Positions 48,604-59,316 of a stretch of 64,000 nucleotides of DNA are shown piece after piece. The stretch is from Epiperipatus broadwayi. Its lineage: Eukaryota > Onychophora > Udeonychophora > Euonychophora > Peripatidae. The notes beneath the pieces are model-generated. The model was not told the origin of the DNA. It searched no databases and saw only the letters and a program-made list of their open reading frames with translations. The position numbers were made by a program, and so were the translations under genes. Location: assembly GCA_028023455.1 (NCBI GenBank), contig JAQFVV010000022.1:6837100-6901099 (forward strand), in the 5' to 3' direction. Every line of letters starts with the position of its first letter. Positions within the stretch are counted from its first letter, which is position 1.

Positions 48604-49810
48604 CAGGGCCGGCGGAAGCGGGCATGCAACGCATGCTAGGCATGTGGACGCTGGCAGAAGGAGGCGCCATCACTGAGAGATTAGCATCTGAAAAAGAAGG
48701 CGCCATCCCTGAGAAATTAAAACTCTACTAACAAAAATACTCACATTTGAAGAATATTATTCTCAAATGTTTATTTACAAAAATTATTGAGAGTAGATTA
48801 TTGAAAATCATATGAAGTCATATTATATCTTATTAAATGACACACACAAGCAGGCCTGCACACAAGCTCTGCTTAATATTAAAAATATAAAACAATCAAA
48901 TCTATTATTTATCATGAACAATAAACTAAACATAAAGTTTATTATATTACAAATTTCATATTGTAATGTTTATATATATATATAGTACTGCTTATAGTAA
49001 ACTATAAGTAACTTTCTGCTAGCAAATATATAAATAAACACACACTAAAAGTATTATAAATTAGAACTTATGTATGTATATGCGTATATATATATTAGAT
49101 CATGTACATAATTTTGAAATCGTAAGAAACGATTATAATATTGCAAAATAAAACATTTTCTAATTTTTTATTTAAATAATAATTTGATATAAATATTCGA
49201 ACGTGTATGTAATATATATTATAGGTATAATTCCAGTAAACTTAATATAATTTTCAGTTTACTTTTTATTTTATATATTTTAATCGTTGTCAAAAGTCTA
49301 TTTTTTTTGCATACTAATTAGGTTTGCAAATTAATTACATACGTTTGCTTATGATGTTTATCGCAAATTTTAAAATCTTAATAAGAACTTGTAAACAATA
49401 ATTATAATCCCAGGAAATTTTCTATTGAAATCGCAAATCAGGCCTGGCAGGCCACCTGTGTTAATTAGAAAAATATATGATAACAAAAGAAAATCTTGCC
49501 AATGGTAAAACTAAAATGTTCAATCAAGCGTAAAAAACTGGACACTTGAGTTATTTTAAAACCTGACCATTTTTAATGTCAATGGCTGAATATTTCCAAT
49601 TTATTAGCTGCCTTTTTTAGGTAAACAAGTTAAACAACTTCTTCCCCTCCGCGTATAGAGTTTTGTATTTTGGCGCAAGAAGTAATTTGTGTTGGACATC
49701 TAAATTAGCGATATATAATCTTAAGTATTAAGATACATGATGTAAATATATAAATTAGAGTCCGTATTTATTTATTTATTACATTTGAAAATTATTTTAA
49801 AGTGGCGTTC
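48604..49810 (+). other. hAT 5' non-coding region
   Basis: The first ~100 bp are GC-rich and hold two 'ggcgccatc.ctgaga' repeats near 48,661 and 48,700, possible transposase-binding subterminal repeats. The rest is AT-rich with no recognised frame. Confidence 0.5.
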
Positions 49811-52297
49811 ATGAGTAAAAGTAATATGGAATCAAAAACTAAGAAAAAACTATCCGGTGCACAAAATCGTAAACGCCAAGCTGAAAAAATAGCAAACATT
49901 AAAAAACAAAGTGGATCACTTAATAAATATCTTAAAATATCAACTGCTTCTGAAATAGCTTATACTCAACAAGAACCAGAACCGTGCACATCATCTAGAT
50001 CACAGGGAACTGTTGAAAATATTGAACAAGATTTTAGTAAGAAACAGTTAAGTGACAACAAAGTCATTGTGCCAATATCATATCAAATGTGTACAAATTT
50101 AGAAGATCCAGCTGAATGGAATAAAATCGATGACAAACTACGTGTTATTTTAGTAGAAATGGGGCCTGTTCAAAAGAAAGATATTATATATCCGAACGAT
50201 GTACATGGCCGTAAATTTTCTGATGTATATTATAATAGAAAAATGGAAAATGGAGAAGTAGTTTTTCGAAAATGGCTTATTTATTCCGAAATTTTGAACT
50301 CTGTGTTTTGCTTTTGTTGCAAAGTTTTTGGATCTACTGAATCTAGCCTCATAGAAGGATACAATAATTGGAGAAATTTAAGTACAACTTTACACAGACA
50401 TGAAACTAGTATGGCTCACATGAAAAGTTTATTGAATTGGAATGAACTTGAGAAAAGATTAAAAAACAAAATTACTATTGATTGTCAATCTCAAAATTTA
50501 TATGAAATGGAAAAGAAACATTGGAGGAGTGTTTTGGAACGGCTGATTGAAATTATCAAATTCCTTGGTAGTCAAAATTTAGCATTTCGCGGATCATCTG
50601 CTAAATTATACGAAAAAAATAACGGAAATTTTTTAAAATTAATTGAATTATTTGGAAGAGCGTCGTGTAGGGAAAATGCTCTTCCGATCTCCTAGATCAA
50701 AACAATAGAGTACATTATTTGAGCAAAGATAGCCAAAATGAATTATTGGAAATTTTAAGTACAGCAATTAGGGAAACAATTTTATTATCGATAAAGAAAT
50801 CCAAATATTATTCTATTATTTTAGATTGTACACCAGATGCAAGTAAAACTGAACAAATGACCATAATTATTCAGCGTCGTTTTTTGTAATAATGGAACGG
50901 TTAAAATTAGAGAAAACTTTTTAGGTTTCATAGATATAACAGATTCCACTGGACGAGGTTTATGTACAACAATAATTGAACAACTGGAAAAATGGAAGAT
51001 TCCCATTGAAGACATGGTGGTCAAGGGTATGATAATGGGGCCAACATGAAAGGCAAAAAGGCTGGACTTCAAAATTTGATTTTAACCAAAAACCCTCATG
51101 CATTTTACGTACCATGTGCTGCTCATTCTTTAAACTTAATCATAAACGATGCCGCCAAAGTCAATGTAGATACAATTGGTTTTTTTGCAATTGTTCAAAA
51201 AATATACAATTTTTTTTCATCATCTTATAAACGGTGGTCAATCCTTTTAAAATTTATTAAAACTTTAACTCTAAAACAACCATCAGAAACACGATGGGAA
51301 AGCAGAATTGATGCAATCCGGCCTCTACGGTATCAGTTGGGTGAAATTTATGATGCACTCTATGAAATAATGAACAACTAATCTTTTAATAGAGAAATTC
51401 AACATGAAGCTCAATCACTCTGCACTAACCTTAAGGATTACAAATTTATTTGTTCTTTAATAATATGGCATGATATATTAAATAGAATAAATTCTGTCAG
51501 TAAAATGCTCCAAAATGTAAATATGAATGCTTCACTTGCTTTAGAATCGATCGCAAATCTAAATAAATTTTTACGAGAATATCGATCAGATTCAAATTTC
51601 AAAAACATTCTCAAAATTGCAGATGAACTTAGCGAAGAGGTTGATGGAGAGAAAGAATTTAAAACTGCCAAAGAAGTTCGACAACGGAAAAAAACTCGTC
51701 AATTTGATTACGAGCATCAGGACGAAACACCTCAAATACCTGAAGAAAAATTTAAAATAAACATGTTTTTTACACTTTTAGATGTAGCGATTAATTCTTT
51801 AACAGAACGCTTTGAACTCCTCAAGCATGTTATAATAATTTCAATTTTCTATATAAAATATCAGAAATTAATAAGAGCGAAGTTACAAGCAAAATGCAAA
51901 GATTTAGAAAATATTTTGAAATTTGATAACAGTAAAGATATTAATGCTACAGATTTATTCGACGAATTATGTGCTTTTCGAGATATTTTTCAAAGGATTT
52001 TTTAAATTCTCAAAACCCTTTCAAACACTTAATTTTATAGTTTCTAATAATTTATCTATGCCAAACTTATCAATAGCTTTAAGAATATTATTAACATTAC
52101 CTGTTAGTGTTGCAAGCGGTGAACGCTCTTTTTCTAAGTTAAAATTAATTAAAACTTACTTGAGAACAACTATGTCACAAAAACGGCTTGTTAATTTGGC
52201 ATTAATTGCTATTGAAAATGATATTTGTGCAGAACTGGAAGTAAATACAATCATATCAAGGTTTATTAATATGAAGTCAAGGAGTATAAAATTATTA
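49811..52297 (+). pseudogene. hAT transposase (TTF zinc finger, DUF4371, hAT dimerisation domain)
   Basis: This would excise and reinsert the element. The first ATG in the frame is 49,811. Residues 1-130 are basic and low-complexity (KKKLSGAQNRKRQAEK). A TTF-type zinc finger follows (RKFSDVYYNRKM; FCFCCKVFG; LHRHETSMAHM, to about residue 200). The DUF4371 region then runs to 50,655, where adapter sequence breaks it. It resumes with VHYLSKDSQNELLEI, IILDCTPDASKTEQMT (frame 1), a frame change near 50,887, DSTGRGLC, another near 51,024, YDNGANMKGKK and YVPCAAHSLNL. One in-frame TAA is at 51,379. A last shift near 52,000 leads to LPVSVASGERSFSKLKLIKT, the hAT C-terminal dimerisation domain. It resembles animal 'zinc finger MYM-type 1-like' proteins derived from such transposons. 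About 20 residues seem lost at the adapter. Confidence 0.9.
50656..50692. other. Illumina adapter sequence left in the assembly
   Basis: From about 50,657 the sequence reads GGAAGAGCGTCGTGTAGG followed by GAAA, identical to 22 bases of the standard Illumina read-1 adapter (reverse complement). It is followed at once by GCTCTTCCGATCT, the adapter's 3' end in the opposite sense. Two adapter ends face to face inside a transposase frame cannot be natural; they mark a chimeric or adapter-dimer read. The local sequence and the nearby frameshifts should not be trusted. Confidence 0.95.
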
Positions 52298-52639
52298 TAA
52301 TTATAACATGTTTTGTAATGCATTTACTTTTTTTAACTGTATTTTCTTTTTTTTTAATATTAAAAATTATTTATTTACATTGCCTTGTTTGTTTCCCTTA
52401 GAAAGATTTTGTACACTAATATTTATAACATGTAGGTGGTATACATTAAAGTGATCAGATTTTAACATTGGTAAAACGAGACACCATTGACCGGGGGGGG
52501 GGCTGATTAAAAATTTGGTTTATATGGAGCGTTTATATAGATATAGCGTACATTAATAATAATAAATTAAATATGTATGTTTGTAATATTATCTTTTTTA
52601 AAATTATTTCATTTATAAATTGTAAATTTATTATTAAAT

Positions 52640-52940
52640 TTGCTAATATTTGCATAAATTTAGAGGTTAGAAAAATTAGCAAAAATTTTAAAAATAATGG
52701 GTTTGTTAAAAACAGACAGTGACGCAAATAATAAATATGAAATTTTAAAAAAAAAAATATTTGAGATTAAAATATGTAAATGTTTTTCGAAAATTATTTT
52801 AAACATTTAAATATTTTAATCTCAAACATTATTTTTTTTTAATTTATTATATATATATATTTGAATCACTCTGTCTATTTTTAACAAACACATTATTTTT
52901 AAAATTTCTGCAAATTTTTCTAACATCTAAATTTGCCGTG
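52640..52940. repeat. Large inverted repeat inside the hAT 3' region
   Basis: About 52,650-52,725 ('aaatttagaggttagaaaaa', then 'attttaaaaataatg', 'gtttgttaaaaa', 'agacag') is the near reverse complement of about 52,862-52,935. Inside it, 'gagattaaaatatg' with 'taaatgttt' at 52,763-52,785 pairs with its complement at 52,803-52,826. Together they form a long hairpin of ~290 bp, perhaps a foldback element nested in the hAT or an inverted duplication. Confidence 0.7.
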
Positions 52941-52996
52941 TTAAATTATATATTATTTCATACAAACCGTTTGTATGAAATAATATATAATTTAAC
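52940..52996. repeat. 57-bp perfect palindrome (28-bp arms, 1-base spacer)
   Basis: The arm 'gttaaattatatattattt' plus 'catacaaac' at 52,940-52,967 and its exact complement at 52,969-52,996. Confidence 0.9.
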
Positions 52997-53006
52997 AATC
53001 AATTTT

Positions 53007-53034
53007 ATGCTATTTTTGATATCAAAAATAGCAT
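53007..53034. repeat. 28-bp perfect palindrome, no spacer
   Basis: ATGCTATTTTTGAT directly joined to its reverse complement, 10 bases after the 57-bp palindrome and ~140 bp from the hAT right end. Confidence 0.9.
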
Positions 53035-53176
53035 TACATCGTGCATTCTTTCTAAAAATCATGACTTTTTTAAAATGCCACGGGACACGGTCGGGTCACC
53101 TTAGTAAACATACATATTGACAGGGGCGCCAAAATCAAATTTGCATGCGGGCGCCTAGTACCCAGCGCCGGCCCTG

Positions 53177-53543
53177 GGTCTGAGTTCGACTTGATAAAAT
53201 TTAAAAAAATTATATAATTAATTAAGAATGAAATTCAGTAATTGGAAGAAATGTGCTTTGCTTAAATTAATTAGCTTTTCAAAAGAAAAGTTTGAGGCAG
53301 TTATGCGAAGAGGGGTATTCAAATTGACTGGTATTAGAGGTGCTATATATACTACTCACCAGGTGTGATCATGAGGGAGATTAGAATTCAATTTTTGATG
53401 GAGAAGTTAGCCGTTAAACAGAGAAATTAGATTATAATTTTTGAGGGAACAACCAGCGGTAAAAACAGTAGATCTGGTCATGCAGAAACCGTCAGTGAAT
53501 ATCCAGTCCAACAGTCAATGATTCAAAGTTAATAATTCCGTCA
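53177..53543 (+). repeat. 3' LTR, right part, after hAT target duplication
   Basis: 53,177-53,184 is the second GGTCTGAG. From 53,185 the LTR resumes ('ttcgacttgataaaatt') and matches the 5' LTR to 'attccg.ca' at about 53,543, after which the two copies diverge. Confidence 0.8.
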
Positions 53544-53544
53544 G

Positions 53545-54565
53545 ATACGGTACCCCGACCATTAAAATATATATATGCAAAAATATATTTTGTTTGAAAA
53601 ATATACAATTATTTATATGTTACTTATCACACATGATTTACACACTTAATCATAAACATACTTTAGTCAAGTAAAAATTTAATAATTTCCATTTTAGATA
53701 AACTCATCAAATGAATTAAATATGCATATAATATAACCAACTGTCAGAGCTGTTATTTATATGAATCAGAACACTGAAGTATCCTTTATTGAATTCTATA
53801 TGAAATGAAATATTAGATGATATATATATAATAACTAATATTTGAATTACAAACTATGACAATATAAAGCATTAGGACTGGTACCAAAGAACTTCTCTTC
53901 ACCAGTTATATAAAGCACATAAATTTCAATCACAAATAAAAATGGGCTATACAATTGAGTATAGCCTATTGTATATTGTAATTAATTTCTGAAAGCACAT
54001 TTATAATAATGTGTTCATTCAATGGAACACTGAAATGTATTTTGAGATAAATCATTCTAAACCCACAAGCTTATCAACAACTATTACACAACTACTTAAA
54101 CAGCAAAAGTATAATAAAGACCAAAAACATATGTGTAAGTATGCATATAAAATTAATTTACTGTATTTAACTTTTATATACAGTACTATACAAGTAGATT
54201 TTAATGAAAACTAAAATTAAGCATTTAAATGTTGTTTTTTTTTAAAAATTGTTATATTATGCTATCATCTATCATGTATTTTTTTATTAATTCACACTAA
54301 TAAAATTTTTCATTCTGTTATATATTATAATATAAACTGCTTAATCTGGAAATTTTTTTCATGACCTATGCATTTTATCTTCAGTACTTAGGTCTCTGAT
54401 AAATTTGATGCTTTCTTTTTCTCTTGAAAATTATTTCTTTTCTGATGACACCATTAATTTTTTAATTTCTTTTTCTTTTTGCTCTGATTCATGACTAAAA
54501 TTATTATACAATATGCACCTAGCATAATAATTAAAAAAAAAAAAAAAGAAATTCAGCATTTTCAC
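53545..54565. other. AT-rich non-coding stretch
   Basis: A 16-bp hairpin-like pair 'gggctatacaattgag' / 'gagtatagcc' lies at about 53,943-53,968. No gene was recognised; the frame at 54,011-54,214 looks like chance. Confidence 0.35.
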
Positions 54566-54569
54566 TAAT

Positions 54570-54712
54570 AAAGATGAGACTTGAATTAGGGGAAAAGTGT
54601 CCGAATCTGGAGGATAAATACAATCCTTGGGTCGATTGCAGTTCTGGTACTTTCAGAGTTTGCATTTCTTATGAACTCCTGAACAATAAAGTCATTTGAT
54701 TATTTTACTTTG
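54570..54712 (+). repeat. SINE, family B
   Basis: Blocks are 'gaggataaatacaatcctt', 'ggtcgattgcagttctg' (worn B box), 'cagagtttgcatttcttatg', 'aactcctgaacaataaagtc' and 'atttgattatttta'. They match 6.46-6.57 kb and 62.38-62.51 kb in order. Confidence 0.55.
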
Positions 54713-54714
54713 AT

Positions 54715-57700
54715 TGCTAAAGATACAAATAAATAAGTAAGAAAACTAAACAGAAAATAAAATCTTTATAAAACACGATAAAGTGGGGACAGATAAAAGG
54801 AAATGTCTAGAAATGTATTGCACACGTTATGTTATTTTGGACAATGGTGTAAATTGTAACTTTTGCATTTGTTGATTTGGCCATTTCAAATTCAACATAA
54901 GCAGGAATTGTTTACATTACATCATTAAAACAAAAAGATAAATTTTTTTCTTTAGTTCTCAAAGTACTTTCATTGTTATTAAATTAGACAAAACTTTCTA
55001 TATGTATTGCCACTCAGTGCAAAAGAAAAGGTGATCATGTGATGTTTATTGTATTTTCATTGTTTTAATATATTTTTGCTATTTCGAAAATTGTTTTTAA
55101 TAATAATTAAGATAAAAAGATAATTTTATCTTGCTATAAACTTTTTTCAAATTGTAAGCCACGTATATGAAAAATTAATCATATAGTTTAAAAGTATTAT
55201 TTAAATTATATTTGTTTATAGAGGAATCATGAAAGAAAGTATGCTAAGTTTAATGCACATCTAATTTATTAATTTATATATTTCAATGGTACTTGTGAGT
55301 TTTCCAGTAAACCAAGATGGCATCCCATATTTTTGATAAATATACAGTTTCAGAGGCATATAATTTATTTATTCATTTTCTATTACCAAATATATGTTAT
55401 TTGTTAAATTAACAAAAAAAAAATTAATTGTTAAATTAAAAAAAGAAAGAAATAAATTTCAACAAATTCCATTAAGAAGCTTTATTTCAAAAATTTATAT
55501 ATATATATTTTACTTATAACTTGGAGTGACGACGGGATGCTGAGAACATTGTGGTACTTTGTTTTAATTGAGCATTTCTCTTTGTCAGTAGTATTTTTGC
55601 AAAATTTTCATAATGATCAAAATTTGCGATTTATTTACAGCTGGAGTACAAATTTAATGTGCATTGAATGGGGGAAAAGATCAATAGATTGGAACAACTA
55701 CCTAAGGGAAGTCTGCACATTTTTTAATTTTTCTATTAATAATACAAAAAATATATATTAGTAGTAAATAAACTGTAAATATTGTAATTAATTTTTCCAC
55801 AATAATTTTTTTATTTTTAAAATAACAGTAATGTATAAACTATAATGTAAATATTATGACATTTCCTAGCAGAAGTCGGCTTTTTTTTTTTTTTTTCATT
55901 TTTTTTATTAATAAGTTAATACCAATAAATAAATAAACTAAATATTATAATTAATTTTTCCAGAATGAGTTCCTTTTTTAAAAATAACAGCAATGAAAAA
56001 TAAAATGTAAATATTAAATACTGTAGAATTATTAAAAATATGGGCTGCCATTTTATTTTACTGGAATACTCACAAGTACCATTTTAACTTTATATTTAAT
56101 TAAAGTGTAAATTATTGAGAAAATAAATTTAATATTTTAAAACTGTATAAAAGTAATTGAACAATCTATGATAAGACAATTACAGCATTATTAGATTGCA
56201 GAGATTGAGAAGTGAAACTGCTAATTTGAATTAGGCAAATTAAATTGGTAACTAAACTTTACTAAACATGCTCATCGTGTACTTTGGTGATCATTATTCA
56301 AATCTTAATTTAACGAAATATGTTGCACAATGTTTATAAGGAACATTATGTAAGAAATTATTTACTTACTTTATTTGAAAGTGGAAAAGATAAAATATAA
56401 ATATTAAATATACTGCCTTTTTATAGTCAGAAAGCATATAATTATATTTTGACCAAGTAGAAGTTATAATATAATCAATTCTACTTTTTCACAAATCTTA
56501 TCATAAATATAAGTGTATATAAATAAAGCTATATATCCATTATTTTCAAATTAATGTTTTTCATATTTTTATTGCTATTTATGGGGGGAAAAATTATAAT
56601 ATATTTTATAATAAAAATTAAGGAATAGTACAGTAGTACTTCACAATACTGCTCTCTCTTAAAGGCTTTCTGCTATAATGACAATGATTTTAGATTACAG
56701 AATTTGTATTATAACTGACAATTTTTCAAAATATTGACTGGGTTTAATATTTTTGTATAAACTAAATGGGATCTATTCTATATCTGATGCTTGCAATAAT
56801 AAAAAGTTGTCCAAAACTTGTTTATAAAATAGCTAAGAACAATCTTTCACATACACAAAAAAAATATATATCAAAAAAGATATACTGTATGCTAACAGAA
56901 ATATAATATTAGAATAAATAAATGTAATATTTTACCTGAAACAAGTTTATTTACAAAAATTTTACTTTTTTTGATTTTATATAAAAAAAATTAGGAATTT
57001 TCAACAAAATATGTTACGCATAGAATATTAGAACAAATATTCAATTTTTATTTTATGTAAAACAAAATTAATATTTTAATTTTCTAAATTTCACATAAAA
57101 TTTGAAATAATCTTTACTTCTAAATCAACATAGACATCATTTTCATTTGCTATTATTGCAAGGCTTTATTAGAAGCCTTTTTTGGGAAATATTCTCATAA
57201 ATACTTCTTAATAAAATTTAATTTACTATTGCTAAACCACAATTATATTCATAGGCTAGACCTTATTGTTCCTAAAATCATGAAATGATACATAAAAATT
57301 CAGTTTATAAATCCAAATAAATGAACTATAGTGCAAATTATACTTAAAAATCACAATTTAAATTTGATATTTATTAAATATGATATATTTATGGAATCAC
57401 ATTTAAATATTTTAGTAATGTCAACCTACTTTGCTTAAGTTAAACATTTTATTTTAAATAAATGACATAGGACTGGATTGTCTACCAAAACCATCATGAA
57501 TGCCAAAAGAAGTTTATAAAAAAAATTGAAAGTGATATTTCTGTGAATACTAAAACAATTAATTAGGATAATAAAAAAATGTAATGGTATGAATTGAAGA
57601 CCAAACCAGCCATAATGATTCCTTTAAACAAAATTATTATTTCAAAGCTAGTCAGAACTGGTTCTTTAGATTTAAAAATATATATATTTATTTTTAAATG

Positions 57701-57715
57701 CTTATAATTAAGTTA
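54715..57715. other. AT-rich non-coding stretch
   Basis: Poly-T runs and local duplicated A/T segments (for example 'attgtaattaatttttcca.aat' near 55,778 and 55,940). No gene or RNA was recognised. Confidence 0.35.
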
Positions 57716-57719
57716 TAAT

Positions 57720-58240
57720 CTTTGTTAATTGGTTTCTTTGTTTAGTAAATATTATGAAATCGAAATTCAATATTTGTTCAAATTTTGTACATTTATTATA
57801 AATCATTGGTAATACAACATGACATTAAAATATTTTATGTAGACTACCTAGTTTCTTAAATCCAAAGGAATTAGCAGATAAAATTTACATATTTTGATAT
57901 CAAATTTCAAATAGACTGATATCACTTCAATAAGTTTTCAGTAATGCTTGAGAAAAAGATGTATATGTATAAATATTTTTAAAAAAAAACTCAATGAATT
58001 TCAGTTTGTTAGTTTTTTTCAAGCTTTAAATTTTAAAATCGAGGTTTAATATATTTATATTCAATACAATTTGTTTACATTTCGTACATTTGTTATAAAT
58101 CACTGGCAATGCAATATGACACAAAAATATTTTAAATAGATTATCTAGTTTCTTAAATCAAAAGGAGTTGGTAGATATCAAACATTTTCATGTCACTTCA
58201 ATAAATTTACAGTAATGCACATGAGAGGGCAGTACATATA
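57720..58240 (+). repeat. Repeat R, two tandem copies
   Basis: Copies at about 57,735-57,960 and 58,030-58,220 share 'gtacatttattataaatca', 'ggtaatacaacatgaca', 'ctacctagtttcttaaat', 'atatca' and 'cacttcaataa.tt.cagtaatgc'. Their period is ~290 bp. They are related to 16.6 and 21.5 kb and precede a foldback element, as at 21.5 kb. Confidence 0.65.
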
Positions 58241-58434
58241 CTTTTTTTAATAAAAATTTTATTTTAAAAAGTATCTTAACAATCTTTTAAAATTGAAATA
58301 AAAACAAATCTTGATTATAAAGTATATTGTAAACAAATTTTATTTAATATATATGATTTCATTTTCATTCTTAATGCTAAAAACTGAAAAATAGGATATA
58401 AAAAAATATTTTATAATAAACATTTATTTACTTT

Positions 58435-58690
58435 AGATTAAAAACACAATCACAATTGTGCTTTTTATATTTAACTTGAAACAAAAGCATGGGAGGGGGG
58501 GTCCAACAATTAATTATTTCAATCCCTATTTTAATTATAACAAGGAATTGACCTAATTAATTTCTGACCCCCCCCCTACACTTACACTTTTATCTCAAAT
58601 TAAATAGAAAAAGTCCAACTGTAGTTGAAGAAACAATTATTTGATGTGTTTTTAATCCAAAATAAAAGCATTTACAAAATATTTTTTTTA
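58435..58690. mobile_element. Foldback element, family F (copy 2)
   Basis: Inverted arms are 'acacaatcacaattgtgctt' / 'gtccaactgtagttgaag' and 'atttaacttgaaacaaaag' / 'acttttatctcaaattaaat', with G-rich and C-rich runs facing each other near the centre (58,493-58,502 and 58,569-58,578). The central 'aaggaattgacctaattaat' matches copy 1 at 21.98 kb. Confidence 0.65.
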
Positions 58691-58755
58691 TATCTATTAT
58701 TACTTTAAAGAAAAAATAATAATACTATGGAAAGAAAAAAAAGTTCAATATTATA

Positions 58756-58771
58756 TTATTTTTAAACTTTA
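58756..58771 (+). repeat. Left target-site duplication of retrozyme copy 3
   Basis: TTATTTTTAAACTTTA is repeated exactly at 59,301-59,316. Confidence 0.8.
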
Positions 58772-59300
58772 ATAACTGAAACTTAGGCTTATTTATACCT
58801 GTGTCTATATATATGTAATATTAGGGTATAAGCACAGACTTTCACACGATCCACCTCTCCACTCCATCTAATAACACTGATACACTCAAGCACATATATG
58901 CTAAAAAGATAAATAATCACCAATATACGTATTTCATGCTAAACCAGCAATCATCAGTTGGTCCAGATTATCATCTCCCACACATATATACTATAAGTAC
59001 TCAGCTATATATTAAGATAGACAATCTTCATATTTTAATGGACTGGCTCCAATCTACTCCACACTCCAACTCTTCAACCGTCCATCCAATTGAAAATCTG
59101 ATGATGGAATGCTCAAAGGCCACCCTGAGGCTGAGATTCTTGTCACACCCATGTTGACCTAAGGTCAATCTGAACCCCACATGTACAGGACATAATCCAT
59201 TAAATACATATGCAAGGATGGGCAGACATCTCTATAATGTAATAACTGAAACATAGGCTTATTTATTTTTTCAGCATATATGTGCTTGAGTGTATCAGTG
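58772..59300 (-). mobile_element. Retrozyme-like hammerhead element, family 1, with 5' inversion
   Basis: A 529-bp insertion between exact 16-bp duplications. It begins 'ataactgaaac', the same base as the copy at 22,494, and holds one ~470-bp unit plus ~25 bp of the next ('aataactgaaacataggctt' at 59,241). At the right end, 59,273-59,304 is a perfect 32-bp reverse complement of 58,871-58,902 within the same element. In minus sense this is a 5' inversion joined at a short TTATTT microhomology, of the kind made by twin priming or template switching during target-primed reverse transcription. More than one unit of length implies a circular or multimeric RNA template. Non-coding. Confidence 0.8.
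58905..58981 (-). ncRNA. Type I hammerhead ribozyme, family 1, intact core
   Basis: Core at 58,919-58,962, identical to the 22.65 kb ribozyme: ACCAA, CUGAUGA, UGCU-GGUUU-AGCA, GAAA, UACGUAUA, UUGGU on the minus strand, with an outer AGAU/AUCU helix. The cut is predicted between plus-strand 58,923 and 58,924. The identity of this core with the 22.6 kb copy, while other parts of the unit differ, suggests recent activity or constraint. Confidence 0.8.
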
Positions 59301-59316
59301 TTATTTTTAAACTTTA
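59301..59316 (+). repeat. Right target-site duplication of retrozyme copy 3
   Basis: An exact copy of TTATTTTTAAACTTTA from 58,756-58,771. Confidence 0.8.

Larger units (their letters stand above)
48604..53176 (+). mobile_element. hAT DNA transposon, full length (4,573 bp)
   Basis: Ends CAGGGCCGGCG … CGCCGGCCCTG (11-bp perfect terminal inverted repeats) with an 8-bp duplication GGTCTGAG on both sides (48,596-48,603 and 53,177-53,184). Both are typical of hAT elements. The empty site is present in the sister LTR (gttgagtggtcggagttcg). It contains a long 5' non-coding region (48.6-49.8 kb), a TTF/DUF4371-type transposase and a 3' region rich in palindromes. The coding region is broken by frameshifts, one stop and an adapter-derived artefact. 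The insertion postdates the LTR element. Confidence 0.95.
42972..53543 (+). mobile_element. LTR retroelement, internally deleted, with a hAT nested in its 3' LTR
   Basis: Two ~0.95-1.0 kb direct repeats (42,972-43,965; 48,018-48,603 plus 53,185-53,543) enclose a ~4.05 kb interior. A G-rich tract (ggagggggg) directly precedes the second repeat, as a polypurine tract should. The interior contains a gag-like relict but no protease, RT or integrase that I can find, so the copy is non-autonomous or deleted. LTR termini are approximate: the first LTR's start merges into a TA run and no target duplication is visible. The Gypsy group is suspected from the layout only. Confidence 0.7.
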
